Assembly (NCBI RefSeq): GCF_003367235.1
Contig: NZ_QRGP01000001.1
Coordinates: 124,001-188,000 of the forward strand
Reading direction: 5' to 3'
Source: Sphingorhabdus pulchriflava
GTDB taxonomy: Bacteria > Pseudomonadota > Alphaproteobacteria > Sphingomonadales > Sphingomonadaceae
Length of the DNA stretch: 64,000 bases
Shown: positions 15,028 to 23,162 of the stretch, piece by piece
How the letters are laid out: each line of letters starts with the position of its first letter
Position numbering within the stretch: the stretch's first letter is position 1
Position numbers and translations under genes: made by a program
Notes under the pieces: generated by a model
Databases searched by the model: none
What the model was told of the DNA's origin: nothing
Seen by the model: only the letters and a program-made list of their open reading frames with translations

Positions 15028-15738
15028 ATGCGCCTGTTTGCGCTTCTTGCGCTGCTGTTGCTCTCTGCCTGTAACAGAGCGGAAGATGGTCGTGTCGATG
15101 CGCAGGCCTATGATGCCTTCTGGCTCTGGGCCGGGGTTGAGCCACAACCGGTGCTCGACAAGGCGAAGGCGATTTATATCCTCGCCGCTGAAATCAAAGG
15201 CGGGCCCGATGGGCGCTATGTTGATCTGCGTCCGGGGATCCCGCGGGTAAAGCATGCGCAGGTCTGGATTGTGTATCGTGTCGAGACGCTGGCATGGGAG
15301 GCGAAGGTGCTGCCGCGCATCCGGCGCGACATGGAAAACTGGAAGGCCAAGGGTAACCGGATTGCAGGCATCCAGATCGATTTCGACGCCGCGACACGGG
15401 GGTTGCCGGGCTATGCCGCCTTCCTGAAACAACTGCGTGCCGAATTGCCGACAGGGACCGGCCTTTCGGTCACCGGCCTGCTCGACTGGAGCAGCGGTGG
15501 TGACAGCCCTGCACTCAATGCGCTGGCCGGGACGGTCGATGAGGTGGTGTTGCAAACCTATCAGGGGCGGCACACCATATCGGGGTATGAGGCCTATCTG
15601 CGCCAGTTGGAGCGGGTGAAACTGCCGTTTAAAATCGGCCTTGTGCAGCATGGCGAATGGCAAGCCCCGCCCGACCTGCCGCGCAATCCGAAATTCAGGG
15701 GCTATGTGGTTTTCCTGTTGAATCCCGAGAGGTCTTGA
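15028..15738 (+). CDS. DUF3142-like lipoprotein
   Basis: 236 residues with lipobox L-L-L-L-S-A-C, so it is lipid-anchored in the envelope. The conserved region includes F-W-L-W-A-G-V-E, I-A-G-I-Q-I-D-F-D-A-A-T-R-G-L-P-G-Y, S-V-T-G-L-L-D-W and V-V-L-Q-T-Y-Q-G-R. These resemble a TIM-barrel, glycosidase-like fold with acidic residues at strand ends. No activity is established. It starts 7 bases after the 711-residue exported protein, suggesting a shared envelope role. Confidence 0.65.
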   Translation: MRLFALLALLLLSACNRAEDGRVDAQAYDAFWLWAGVEPQPVLDKAKAIYILAAEIKGGPDGRYVDLRPGIPRVKHAQVWIVYRVETLAWEAKVLPRIRRDMENWKAKGNRIAGIQIDFDAATRGLPGYAAFLKQLRAELPTGTGLSVTGLLDWSSGGDSPALNALAGTVDEVVLQTYQGRHTISGYEAYLRQLERVKLPFKIGLVQHGEWQAPPDLPRNPKFRGYVVFLLNPERS

Positions 15739-15796
15739 ACATCCGGCCCGTCTGCGTAAAGGCGATGGCGTTCTCCCAGTAAACAGGGCCTGTTCC

Positions 15797-17338
15797 ATGA
15801 CCGTCACGATTTCCGAAAACGACATCATCGCCATAGCCGAAGGCGACATCATAGAATCTGTCGCCGACGCGCTGCAATACATCTCCTACTTCCACCCGAT
15901 GGATTATATCCGTGCGCTGGGCGAAGCCTATGAGAAGGAGCAGGGACCGGCGGCGAAGGATGCGATTGCGCAGATCCTGACCAACAGCCGCATGTGCGCA
16001 GAGGGGCATCGCCCGATCTGCCAGGATACCGGCATCGTCACCGTCATCGTCAAATGGGGTCAGCAATGCGTGCTTGATAGCCATCGCAGCTTGCAGGAAG
16101 TGATCGATGAAGGCGTGCGCCGCGCTTACCTCCACCCCGAAAACAAACTGCGCGCCTCGATTTTGGCCGACCCCGCCTTCACCCGCGTCAACACGCGCGA
16201 TAATACGCCGTCGGTGGTCCATCTGGAAATGGTGCCGGGTGACAAGGTGAGCTTCGACGTAGCGGCGAAGGGCGGCGGCAGTGAGAACAAGACCAAGTTC
16301 AAGATGATGAACCCGTCCGACAATATCGTCGACTGGGTGCTCGAAATGGTGCCCCAAATGGGCGCGGGCTGGTGTCCGCCGGGGATGCTCGGCATCGGCA
16401 TCGGCGGCACTGCTGAAAAGGCGATGGTGCTCGCTAAGGAAAGCCTGATGGGCGCGATCGACATGGCGCAGCTGAAGGAACGCGGCCCGCAAAATGATAT
16501 CGAGCGGCTGCGCATCGAAATCTTCGACAAGGTCAATGCGCTGGGTATCGGCGCGCAGGGGCTGGGCGGCCTCGCGACGATCCTCGACGTCAAGATTATG
16601 GACTACCCGACCCACGCCGCATCAAAGCCGGTGGCGATGATCCCCAATTGCGCCGCCACCCGCCACGCGCATTTCACGCTGAATGGTGAGGGGCCGGTGT
16701 TCCTCGAAGCGCCCAAGCTCGATGAATGGCCCAAGGTCGAATGGGCCCCCGACAGCGCAGCGAAGCGGGTGAACCTCGATGAACTGACGCCCGAAGTCGT
16801 TGCCGGTTGGAAGGCGGGCGACCGCCTGCTTTTGAACGGCAAGATGCTCACCGGCCGCGACGCCGCGCACAAGCGCATTGCCGACATGCTGGCCAAGGGT
16901 GAGGAATTGCCGGTCAGCTTCAAGGGGCGGATGATCTATTATGTCGGCCCGGTCGATCCCGTAGGTGAGGAAATCGTCGGCCCCGCCGGCCCCACCACCG
17001 CGACGCGCATGGACAAGTTCATGGACATGATGCTCGAACAAGGTCTGCTCGGCTGCGTCGGCAAGGCCGAACGTGGCCCTGCCGCGACGCAGGCGATTGC
17101 CAAGCACAAGTCAGCCTATCTGATGGCAGTCGGCGGCGCGGCCTATCTCGTCGCCCGCGCGATCAAGGGCAGCAAGGTTGTGGGCTTTGAAGATCTGGGC
17201 ATGGAAGCGATTTACGAGTTTGAGGTCAGCGACTTCCCCGTGACCGTGGCGGTCGATTCCACGGGCGAGAATGTCCACACCAGCGCGCCGCTCGTCTGGA
17301 AGAAGAAGATTGCCGAGGAAGGGTTGTTGCCGGCATAA
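15797..17338 (+). CDS. fumA: fumarate hydratase, class I (Fe-S)
   Basis: 513 residues in one chain with both the alpha (1 to about 280) and beta domains. It interconverts fumarate and malate in the TCA cycle, using a [4Fe-4S] cluster. Candidate cluster cysteines: M-C-A-E-G-H-R-P-I-C-Q-D-T-G near residue 70, P-N-C-A-A-T-R-H-A near 285, and a further Cys in L-G-C-V-G-K-A-E. G-T-A-E-K-A is also conserved. The symbol fumA is used for class I fumarase in general. Being oxygen-sensitive, it depends on assembly systems such as the suf genes at the left of the window. Confidence 0.93.
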   Translation: MTVTISENDIIAIAEGDIIESVADALQYISYFHPMDYIRALGEAYEKEQGPAAKDAIAQILTNSRMCAEGHRPICQDTGIVTVIVKWGQQCVLDSHRSLQEVIDEGVRRAYLHPENKLRASILADPAFTRVNTRDNTPSVVHLEMVPGDKVSFDVAAKGGGSENKTKFKMMNPSDNIVDWVLEMVPQMGAGWCPPGMLGIGIGGTAEKAMVLAKESLMGAIDMAQLKERGPQNDIERLRIEIFDKVNALGIGAQGLGGLATILDVKIMDYPTHAASKPVAMIPNCAATRHAHFTLNGEGPVFLEAPKLDEWPKVEWAPDSAAKRVNLDELTPEVVAGWKAGDRLLLNGKMLTGRDAAHKRIADMLAKGEELPVSFKGRMIYYVGPVDPVGEEIVGPAGPTTATRMDKFMDMMLEQGLLGCVGKAERGPAATQAIAKHKSAYLMAVGGAAYLVARAIKGSKVVGFEDLGMEAIYEFEVSDFPVTVAVDSTGENVHTSAPLVWKKKIAEEGLLPA

Positions 17339-17370
17339 TTGCGAAGGGTGGTTGTTACAAAGGAGTCCTT

Positions 17371-17733
17371 ATGTCTGGTTTGCGCTACCCATTTCTGCCG
17401 ATTATCCTGTTGTGCTTCCTAACCGCCTGCGCACCAGAAAGAGAAAATTCTGGCTCAGCGACAGTCAATCTGGCTGAGGCGGACCTAAGTAAACACGATC
17501 AATGCTCTGCCGCCTTTCGTGCTGGCGAAAGAACCGAATTTACGGGAAGCGACGGATCGGTATGGATCTGGCTGAGAGGTAGCGATGGCACGCTCAGTCA
17601 CTATTGCCGTAAGCAAACCGAAGGTGCGGTATCCGCATGGATCGAGGCATCCGCTGGAACGCTGGCTACTCACAGGCTTAAAATTCGATCAAAGGATGAT
17701 CCGGTAATTTTTGAGCGGATCGATAACAACTAA
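17371..17733 (+). CDS. small lipoprotein of unknown function
   Basis: 120 residues. The signal peptide ends in lipobox F-L-T-A-C, so the mature protein is lipid-anchored from that Cys. The mature part has two more cysteines (H-D-Q-C-S-A-A, H-Y-C-R-K) and ends D-N-N. AAGGAG precedes the ATG by 6 bases. No family recognised. A single gene, convergent with the SDR gene. Confidence 0.7.
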   Translation: MSGLRYPFLPIILLCFLTACAPERENSGSATVNLAEADLSKHDQCSAAFRAGERTEFTGSDGSVWIWLRGSDGTLSHYCRKQTEGAVSAWIEASAGTLATHRLKIRSKDDPVIFERIDNN

Positions 17734-17761
17734 TATCGCCAATACATTGCTTCGCGGCAAA

Positions 17762-18589
17762 TCAGCTCGCCGCCTGTTCCGCCGCCAGCCGCGCATAATA
17801 GAGCTGCACGTCATATTCCTCGTCGCCTTCATAGCGCGGGGCGTAGCGGGCGAAGGCGGCTTCGAGTTCGTCGATACGTTCGCGCAGGCGCACGATATTA
17901 TAGCTGTGCGCGACCAGATAATATTCACCGGCCTGCATCTGTTTGAAAATGATCTCGGCAAAGCGGTCCGCCTCCATGCCCATATTGCGCGACAGTGCGG
18001 TTGCCACCCAGCCGGGAATGATGACGCCGGGGGTAATGTTCGAAAGCTCGGGCTTGTTGGCGATTTCGCGGCGCAGCACGTCCATCAGCCCAAACAGGGC
18101 ATGTTTGCCCGATACATAGGCCCCGCCGCCCGTCGGTAGCGCGTTGAACAGCGCGTTTTCCGATGCGGTGGCATAAATCGCGGCGGGCAGGCCATCGGCG
18201 CGATAGCGTTTGCCGAAGGTCTGGATGCCGTGCCACACCCCCCAGAAATTCACGTCGTAAAGCGCGCGTGCCTCAGCCAGGTCGGTATTCAATATGCCGC
18301 CGCGCGGCCCGCCCAGCCCGGCATTGTTGACGATGATGTCGCCGCGCCCATTTTCGGCCCAGGCGAAATCGGCGAGCGCCTCGATCGCTTCCACGTCCGC
18401 CACGTCGCCTGCAAAATATTTGGCGTCGATGCCCTGTGATTTTAGCGCCTCGGTCGCTTCGCCCAACACCTCCTCGCGCGGTTCAAACAGGATGATCCGC
18501 GCGCCTGCGCTACCCATTTGTTTGGCGAGGGCAAAGCCTATGCCAGTGGCCCCTCCGGTGATGACGGCTGTCTTGCCTGCAAACTGCAT
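17762..18589 (-). CDS. short-chain dehydrogenase/reductase
   Basis: 275 residues, classical SDR. Nucleotide-binding T-G-G-A-T-G-I-G at residues 11-18, the N-N-A-G-L-G motif, and the catalytic Y-V-S-G-K (Y-x-x-x-K). The D/E after beta-2 (L-F-E-P-R-E) suggests NAD(H) preference. A C-terminal extension of about 60 residues is Tyr/Glu/Arg-rich. The substrate cannot be told. Divergent from the NRAMP-like gene. Confidence 0.85.
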   Translation of the reverse strand: MQFAGKTAVITGGATGIGFALAKQMGSAGARIILFEPREEVLGEATEALKSQGIDAKYFAGDVADVEAIEALADFAWAENGRGDIIVNNAGLGGPRGGILNTDLAEARALYDVNFWGVWHGIQTFGKRYRADGLPAAIYATASENALFNALPTGGGAYVSGKHALFGLMDVLRREIANKPELSNITPGVIIPGWVATALSRNMGMEADRFAEIIFKQMQAGEYYLVAHSYNIVRLRERIDELEAAFARYAPRYEGDEEYDVQLYYARLAAEQAAS

Positions 18590-18654
18590 CGCGTTCCTCC
18601 CTTGGTTTTTCTGCGCTGGGTTGTCTTGGCCGGGCTATGGCGTAAGACGATGTC

Positions 18655-18723
18655 ATGAACCCCGTCATTTTCAAAGAGGTCATCTTCCCGCCGTTCGACA
18701 CCACCATAGTCGGCGACGCATGA
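18655..18723 (+). CDS. possible 22-residue leader peptide
   Basis: M-N-P-V-I-F-K-E-V-I-F-P-P-F-D-T-T and five more residues, then a TGA that overlaps the transporter ATG (ATGA at 18720-18723). The overlap suggests translational coupling. The ribosome site is weak and I do not recognise the peptide, so it may be chance. Confidence 0.3.
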   Translation: MNPVIFKEVIFPPFDTTIVGDA

Positions 18724-19979
18724 GCGAAAAGGGCAAATTCCGCCAATTCCTCTCGCGCCTTGGCCCGGGGCTGGTGACAGGGGCGGCGGATGATGATCCT
18801 TCGGGCATCGGCACGCACAGCCAGGTCGGTGCGCAATTCGGCTATGGCCTCAGTTGGACTTTCCTGTTCAGCTTTCCGCTTATGGTCGCGATTCAGGAGG
18901 TTGCGGCGGAAATCGGGCGGGTCACTGGGGGCGGTATCGCGCGCAATTTGCGCCGCCATTATCCCCGCTGGTTGTTGGTGACGATGGTGTCGCTGCTGCT
19001 GGTTGCCAATATCATCAACCTCGGGGCCGATCTTGCAGCAATGGGCGCGGCGGTTGGGCTTTTGATCGGCGGGCCATTGGGGCTCTACACGCTCTTGTTC
19101 GGTGTGGTGTGTGTCGCCACTGAAATCTGGATGTCTTACGAGCGTTATTCTTCGGTGCTCAAATGGACGACGCTTTCGCTCTTTGCCTATGTCGCGGTGG
19201 TGATGGTTGCCCAAGTGCCCTGGGGCGAGGCCCTGACCTCGTTGGTAGTGCCGCGTTTTGAATGGACAGGTGCCTATGCGACCGCCGTCGTCGCCATATT
19301 GGGAACCACCATCAGCCCCTATTTGTTTTTCTGGCAAGCCGGGCAGGAAATCGAGGAACAGAAACGCCACCATGTAAAGCCGCTGTTTATGACACCCAAA
19401 GAAGCCGGACCCGAACTGACACGCATCCGCATTGATACGCTGACCGGTATGGCCTTCAGCTCGATTGTATCGCTGGCGATCGTATTCGCCACGGCCGCGA
19501 CACTACACGCCAATGGCGTTCGTGATATCGAAACCTCGGCACAGGCGGCAGAGGCGCTGCGGCCGATAGCTGGCGATTTCGCTTTTGCACTGTTTGCCTT
19601 GGGGATTATCGGCACTGGTATGCTTGCGGTTCCGGTTCTTGCCGGGTCGGCGGCCTATGCCGTCACCGAAATGTTCGGCTTTGCCGGAAGCCTCGATGCC
19701 AAGCCGCGCAAGGCCAAGCTGTTTTACGGCACCATTGCGATTACCACGATGCTGGGCGTCAGCCTGCAATATGTCGGCATTGATCCAGCGAAGGCGCTCT
19801 ATTGGGCGGCAGTGGTCAATGGGGTGCTGGCAGCCCCGCTGATGGCGGTGATGATGCTGATCGCGCGCAATCGGCGGGCGATGCATAGCCTTACCTTGAG
19901 CACCCGCGCGACAATCACCGGCTGGATTGCAACCGCCGTGATGGCGATCGCCACCATCGTCTTTTTCGTCACCCTATGA
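18720..19979 (+). CDS. NRAMP-family metal ion transporter (atypical motif)
   Basis: 419 residues with about 11 hydrophobic segments. The first membrane segment carries D-D-D-P-S-G-I-G-T-H-S-Q in place of the canonical D-P-G-N of Mn/Fe NRAMP proteins. The sixth carries T-T-I-S-P-Y-L-F-F-W in place of the M-P-H metal-binding motif. This points to the NRAMP-related group whose substrates differ (Mg2+ or others), not to MntH. The start at 18720 has weak local ribosome signals but overlaps the 22-codon leader. It overlaps the next gene by 4 bp. Confidence 0.85.
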   Translation: MSEKGKFRQFLSRLGPGLVTGAADDDPSGIGTHSQVGAQFGYGLSWTFLFSFPLMVAIQEVAAEIGRVTGGGIARNLRRHYPRWLLVTMVSLLLVANIINLGADLAAMGAAVGLLIGGPLGLYTLLFGVVCVATEIWMSYERYSSVLKWTTLSLFAYVAVVMVAQVPWGEALTSLVVPRFEWTGAYATAVVAILGTTISPYLFFWQAGQEIEEQKRHHVKPLFMTPKEAGPELTRIRIDTLTGMAFSSIVSLAIVFATAATLHANGVRDIETSAQAAEALRPIAGDFAFALFALGIIGTGMLAVPVLAGSAAYAVTEMFGFAGSLDAKPRKAKLFYGTIAITTMLGVSLQYVGIDPAKALYWAAVVNGVLAAPLMAVMMLIARNRRAMHSLTLSTRATITGWIATAVMAIATIVFFVTL

Positions 19980-20869
19980 TCTGGCTTCCCGCAACTCTTC
20001 TTGCCGCCCTGTTTCAGGCGTGGCGCACCGCGGTGCAGCAACGGGTGCGGGCGGAGCTTTCCGTGAATGCGGCTGGATTGGTGCGTTATCTCTATGGCTT
20101 GCCAGTGGGAACGGTGTTGCTGGCGCTGTATCTGTGGTGGACGCGCAGCGACCTTCCGGACCTCCATTTGCCCTTCATCGCCTTTTGCGCCGCTGCCGGT
20201 TTTGCCCAGATCATCGGCACCAATTTGCTGCTGATGGCCTTTGGCTATCGCAACTATGTCGCGGGGACGGCCTTTGCCAAAACAGAGGCAATGCAAGGGG
20301 CCTTGCTGGCGTTCCTGATGTTGGGTGAAACTTTGAGCTGGCTGACTATCGGCGGGATCGCCGTTGGCGTTGCGGGCGTCATGATAGTGGCAGCCGGAGG
20401 GCAGAGATTGCGCCTTGCCGACATTGTCCAACCCGCCGCTTTGTGCGGGCTCGGTGCCGGATTGGGCTTCACCATGACTTCGATCTTCGTCAAGTCGGCG
20501 TCGCTCGAACTGGCGACTTCAGACAAGCTACTCGCCGCATTGGTGGCGCTGGTGGTGGTGCAGGCTTGGCAGACGCTGATGCAGGGTAGTTATGTTGCCT
20601 GGCGGGAGCGTGAGCAACTGCCGCGCGTCTTTGCGACCTGGCGCACATCAGGGCAGGTGGGGTTGCTGGCAGCCTTGGGTTCGGCCTGCTGGTTCACCGG
20701 CTTTGCGACCGCACCGGTCGCACTGGTGCGCGCGGTCGGGCAGGTTGAGGTGATTCTGACGCTTGGTTTCAGTCGCTTTTACCTGCGAGAGGCGCGGAAG
20801 CCGGGCGAAGCGATGGGGCTGATGCTGGTTGGCATCGGCGTGGTGCTGGCGCTGGTCGGCGGGATTTAG
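19976..20869 (+). CDS. EamA/DMT-family membrane transporter
   Basis: 297 residues with about ten hydrophobic segments in two repeats, the EamA drug/metabolite-transporter layout. G-T-N-L-L-L-M-A-F and A-F-A-K-T-E-A-M-Q-G-A-L-L-A correspond to the end of the first repeat, and A-L-V-R-A-V-G-Q-V-E-V to the second. The substrate is not predictable. It starts in a 4-bp ATGA overlap with the NRAMP-like gene. Its stop overlaps the convergent 307-residue gene by 4 bases. Confidence 0.85.
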   Translation: MIWLPATLLAALFQAWRTAVQQRVRAELSVNAAGLVRYLYGLPVGTVLLALYLWWTRSDLPDLHLPFIAFCAAAGFAQIIGTNLLLMAFGYRNYVAGTAFAKTEAMQGALLAFLMLGETLSWLTIGGIAVGVAGVMIVAAGGQRLRLADIVQPAALCGLGAGLGFTMTSIFVKSASLELATSDKLLAALVALVVVQAWQTLMQGSYVAWREREQLPRVFATWRTSGQVGLLAALGSACWFTGFATAPVALVRAVGQVEVILTLGFSRFYLREARKPGEAMGLMLVGIGVVLALVGGI

Positions 20870-21789
20870 GCTGAGAGGAAGTCGAGCAAGGCTTGCTCAT
20901 ACCGGTCGACGCCTGCCCGTTCGGCAATGCGCGCATCGAGCCAGCCCTTTTCCGGACGGGTGATTTCTTCGGCTTCCTCGACATCCGCATCATAATCGCG
21001 CGGCAGATCCTGCGAGCGGAAAATCTCGGCAAACCCGGCCTTCAGGTCAAGCTGGCCCATGCGGGCGAAAAAGCGGCCGATGCTGGGCGCGCTGTTGCGC
21101 ATGAAACCTTCGAGCTGTTCGGCGCGTTCGCGGGTCAGCGGCGTGTAGGCAGAAAAGCCCTGCAAATGGTTGGCGACGCCCTGCACAAACAGCTTTTCCC
21201 ATGCCGGGGCATTTTCGCTGCTCAGACAGGCATCCTTGATGCGGAACAGCAGATCGGCCTCTTCGCGGCTGACAATCACGGGGCCATGGCTGCCCGCTGC
21301 GAAGATCAGGCGGCGTAGTAACAGGGCTTCGTCAGCGGTGACAGTGCGCGGTGTCACGGCGGTTTCGCGGGTCGGGCCTTCGCCTGATACGATAATCTTT
21401 TCAATCTGTTCCAGCGCATAGAATTTCAGGACGTTGGGCAGATCGACCGCTTTTTCCGCCAGCTTGACCAGCAGTTCCAGCTCAGCGACGCTTTCGACAT
21501 GGCCATCTTTGTCGATTTCTTCGATGACCCATAGCGCGTCAGCTTCGCTGACATAACCTTTAGGCTCTGTGCCATCGATGACATAGTCGCACAGTGCCTC
21601 GGTGAAAAATTTCACCCATTCAGGATCCTTGGACTGGGCATGGGTGTTGAGTTCAAACAGCGCCTGAGCGTCGCGTTGCGATAAGACGCCGTCGCCCCAC
21701 GCCCATTGGCGCAAGGCCAGTGTATCGCGCGCCGAAATCTCTCCGCCTGCACGGACGGCTGCTGCAAAATGATCGAACTGGAACGACAT
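20866..21789 (-). CDS. conserved hypothetical protein, 307 aa
   Basis: Soluble, acidic and mostly helical. No signal peptide, membrane segment or cysteine cluster. The two halves look alike: each has an acidic helix pair with E-A-D-A-L/E-A-D-L-L-F and a repeated W-x-K/E-F/L-F pattern (P-E-W-V-K-F-F-T-E-A-L-C-D-Y and P-A-W-E-K-L-F-V-Q-G-V-A-N-H), suggesting an internal duplication. I have seen such proteins in sphingomonads without assigned function. 88 bases separate it from the FKBP gene upstream. Confidence 0.7.
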   Translation of the reverse strand: MSFQFDHFAAAVRAGGEISARDTLALRQWAWGDGVLSQRDAQALFELNTHAQSKDPEWVKFFTEALCDYVIDGTEPKGYVSEADALWVIEEIDKDGHVESVAELELLVKLAEKAVDLPNVLKFYALEQIEKIIVSGEGPTRETAVTPRTVTADEALLLRRLIFAAGSHGPVIVSREEADLLFRIKDACLSSENAPAWEKLFVQGVANHLQGFSAYTPLTRERAEQLEGFMRNSAPSIGRFFARMGQLDLKAGFAEIFRSQDLPRDYDADVEEAEEITRPEKGWLDARIAERAGVDRYEQALLDFLSA

Positions 21790-21877
21790 CGCTATCCCTT
21801 ACGCCCTGCGCCAAATGGCAATAGGCTGAAAGACATAGCGCAAAGCGGTTAACCGGATGTTACACCGGCTGACAGCT

Positions 21878-22492
21878 TTAATTTTGCGGTGGCGGTGCGC
21901 CCTGGCCTGCAGCTTCAGCGGCCTTTTGCATCTGTTCTTGCTGCTGCTTCATCGCTGCCTCAAACTGGTCGCGTGGCAGGAAATCCTGCAGTTCGACGTC
22001 GAAAATCAGCAAGCTGCCACCGGGGATGGCAACACCGCCGGTTTTCTGGTCGGGCACGTCATTGGGGCCATAGCCGATGTCGCTCGGGATCCAGATTTTA
22101 TACTTGCCGCCCTTTTGCATCAGCTTCAGTGCTTCGGTGAAGCCGGGGATGCCACCCGAAACGGGGAAGGGGCCCGATGCGGGCTCCTGAAAAACCTTGC
22201 CGTCGCGGAGCGTGCCGGTGATCGAGATCATCGCGACATCATTGTCGGTCGGCGGCTTGCCTTCGCCGCTTTGGATCGTTTTGATCTGCAGGCCGGATTT
22301 GGTGACCGTTACACCTTCTTCATCGGCGTTGTCGGCCAGATATTGGACATCGGTTGCATATTTGCTGCGGATGTCGCCCGTGCCCCACCAGGCCAGTCCA
22401 GCGCCTGCAAGCGCGACAACGGCAATTCCTGCCCAGAATTTGGGAATGGAGCCCTTTTTGATCGGCTGGATCGGAACGGTGGTGACGGACAT
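21878..22492 (-). CDS. FKBP-type peptidyl-prolyl isomerase, membrane-anchored
   Basis: 204 residues. A single N-terminal hydrophobic segment (about 19-37) anchors the protein. An FKBP domain (about 60-170) follows with G-x-L-R-D-G-K-V-F, P-G-F-T-E-A-L and I-P-S-D-I-G-Y-G. The C-terminal tail is Gln/Ala/Pro-rich and probably disordered. It isomerises proline bonds in the periplasm or at the membrane. Co-directional with rpsU but separated by a terminator. Confidence 0.9.
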   Translation of the reverse strand: MSVTTVPIQPIKKGSIPKFWAGIAVVALAGAGLAWWGTGDIRSKYATDVQYLADNADEEGVTVTKSGLQIKTIQSGEGKPPTDNDVAMISITGTLRDGKVFQEPASGPFPVSGGIPGFTEALKLMQKGGKYKIWIPSDIGYGPNDVPDQKTGGVAIPGGSLLIFDVELQDFLPRDQFEAAMKQQQEQMQKAAEAAGQGAPPPQN

Positions 22493-22569
22493 GGTTGTTT
22501 CCTCATTATATTCGGGGAGGGGGCCGGAGCCGCCCCTATCAAATCACCGCCCTCTTAGCGGCTTTGCAG

Positions 22570-22606
22570 ACAAAAAAAAGAGCGCCCGTGGGGCGCCCTG
22601 TTTTTT
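22570..22606 (-). terminator. Rho-independent terminator of rpsU
   Basis: On the minus strand, AGGGCGCCC-CAC-GGGCGCTCT (22599-22579) forms a 9-bp stem with one G-U pair, followed by a run of eight T. A second T run on the other strand may also make it bidirectional. Confidence 0.85.
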
Positions 22607-22624
22607 GCCGGTTGGCAAGGCAGA

Positions 22625-22831
22625 TTATTTGCTGCCGTCGCGTTCCGCAGCCTTGCGTTCCATCTTGCGGGCACGACGGATGGCAGCAGCCTTTTCACGG
22701 GCGCGCTTTTCCGACGGCTTTTCATAATGGCGACGCATCTTCATTTCGCGGTAGACGCCTTCGCGCTGCAATTTCTTCTTCAGGGCACGCAGCGCCTGGT
22801 CCACATTATTTTCGCGAACGATAATCTGCAT
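22625..22831 (-). CDS. rpsU: 30S ribosomal protein S21
   Basis: 68 residues: [22 protein letters not shown] then a highly basic tail ([15 protein letters not shown]). It binds the 30S subunit near the anti-Shine-Dalgarno region and helps initiation. The start follows the usual S21 N-terminus; an upstream extension of the frame is not coding. A strong terminator lies 19-46 bases past the stop. Confidence 0.96.
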   Translation of the reverse strand: MQIIVRENNVDQALRALKKKLQREGVYREMKMRRHYEKPSEKRAREKAAAIRRARKMERKAAERDGSK

Positions 22832-23162
22832 AAAAAATCCACACTCCAAATCTTCTGACCGTATCGAACGGAAGTGCGAGCCGGTGCTGTATGACCAAGG
22901 TTCGCGCAAAACAAAAAGCGCCGCATGTACTGCGACGTTCGCGACGGGCCCCTATACCGACTCGCCAGGCGTTTCAAGGGGGATTCGTGTTCGTTCGCGA
23001 ACTGTGGCCTGAAAGTCACGCTATCGGAATATCTTATCGGGTGGTTGAAAGGTGCGATTTCCTGCCATAAGCATTGGGAATCGGGGAAAACTGCGGATTT
23101 GTAGCGCAACAGACTACAGGACGACAGGGTTCCCAGTTGCAAATGCTGGGGAGCATTATATC
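22832..23162. other. intergenic region between rpsU and the TonB receptor
   Basis: 331 bases between divergent genes. It must hold both promoters. I see a perfect palindrome GTTCGCGAAC at 22993-23002 and no convincing gene, riboswitch or known operator. Confidence 0.4.
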
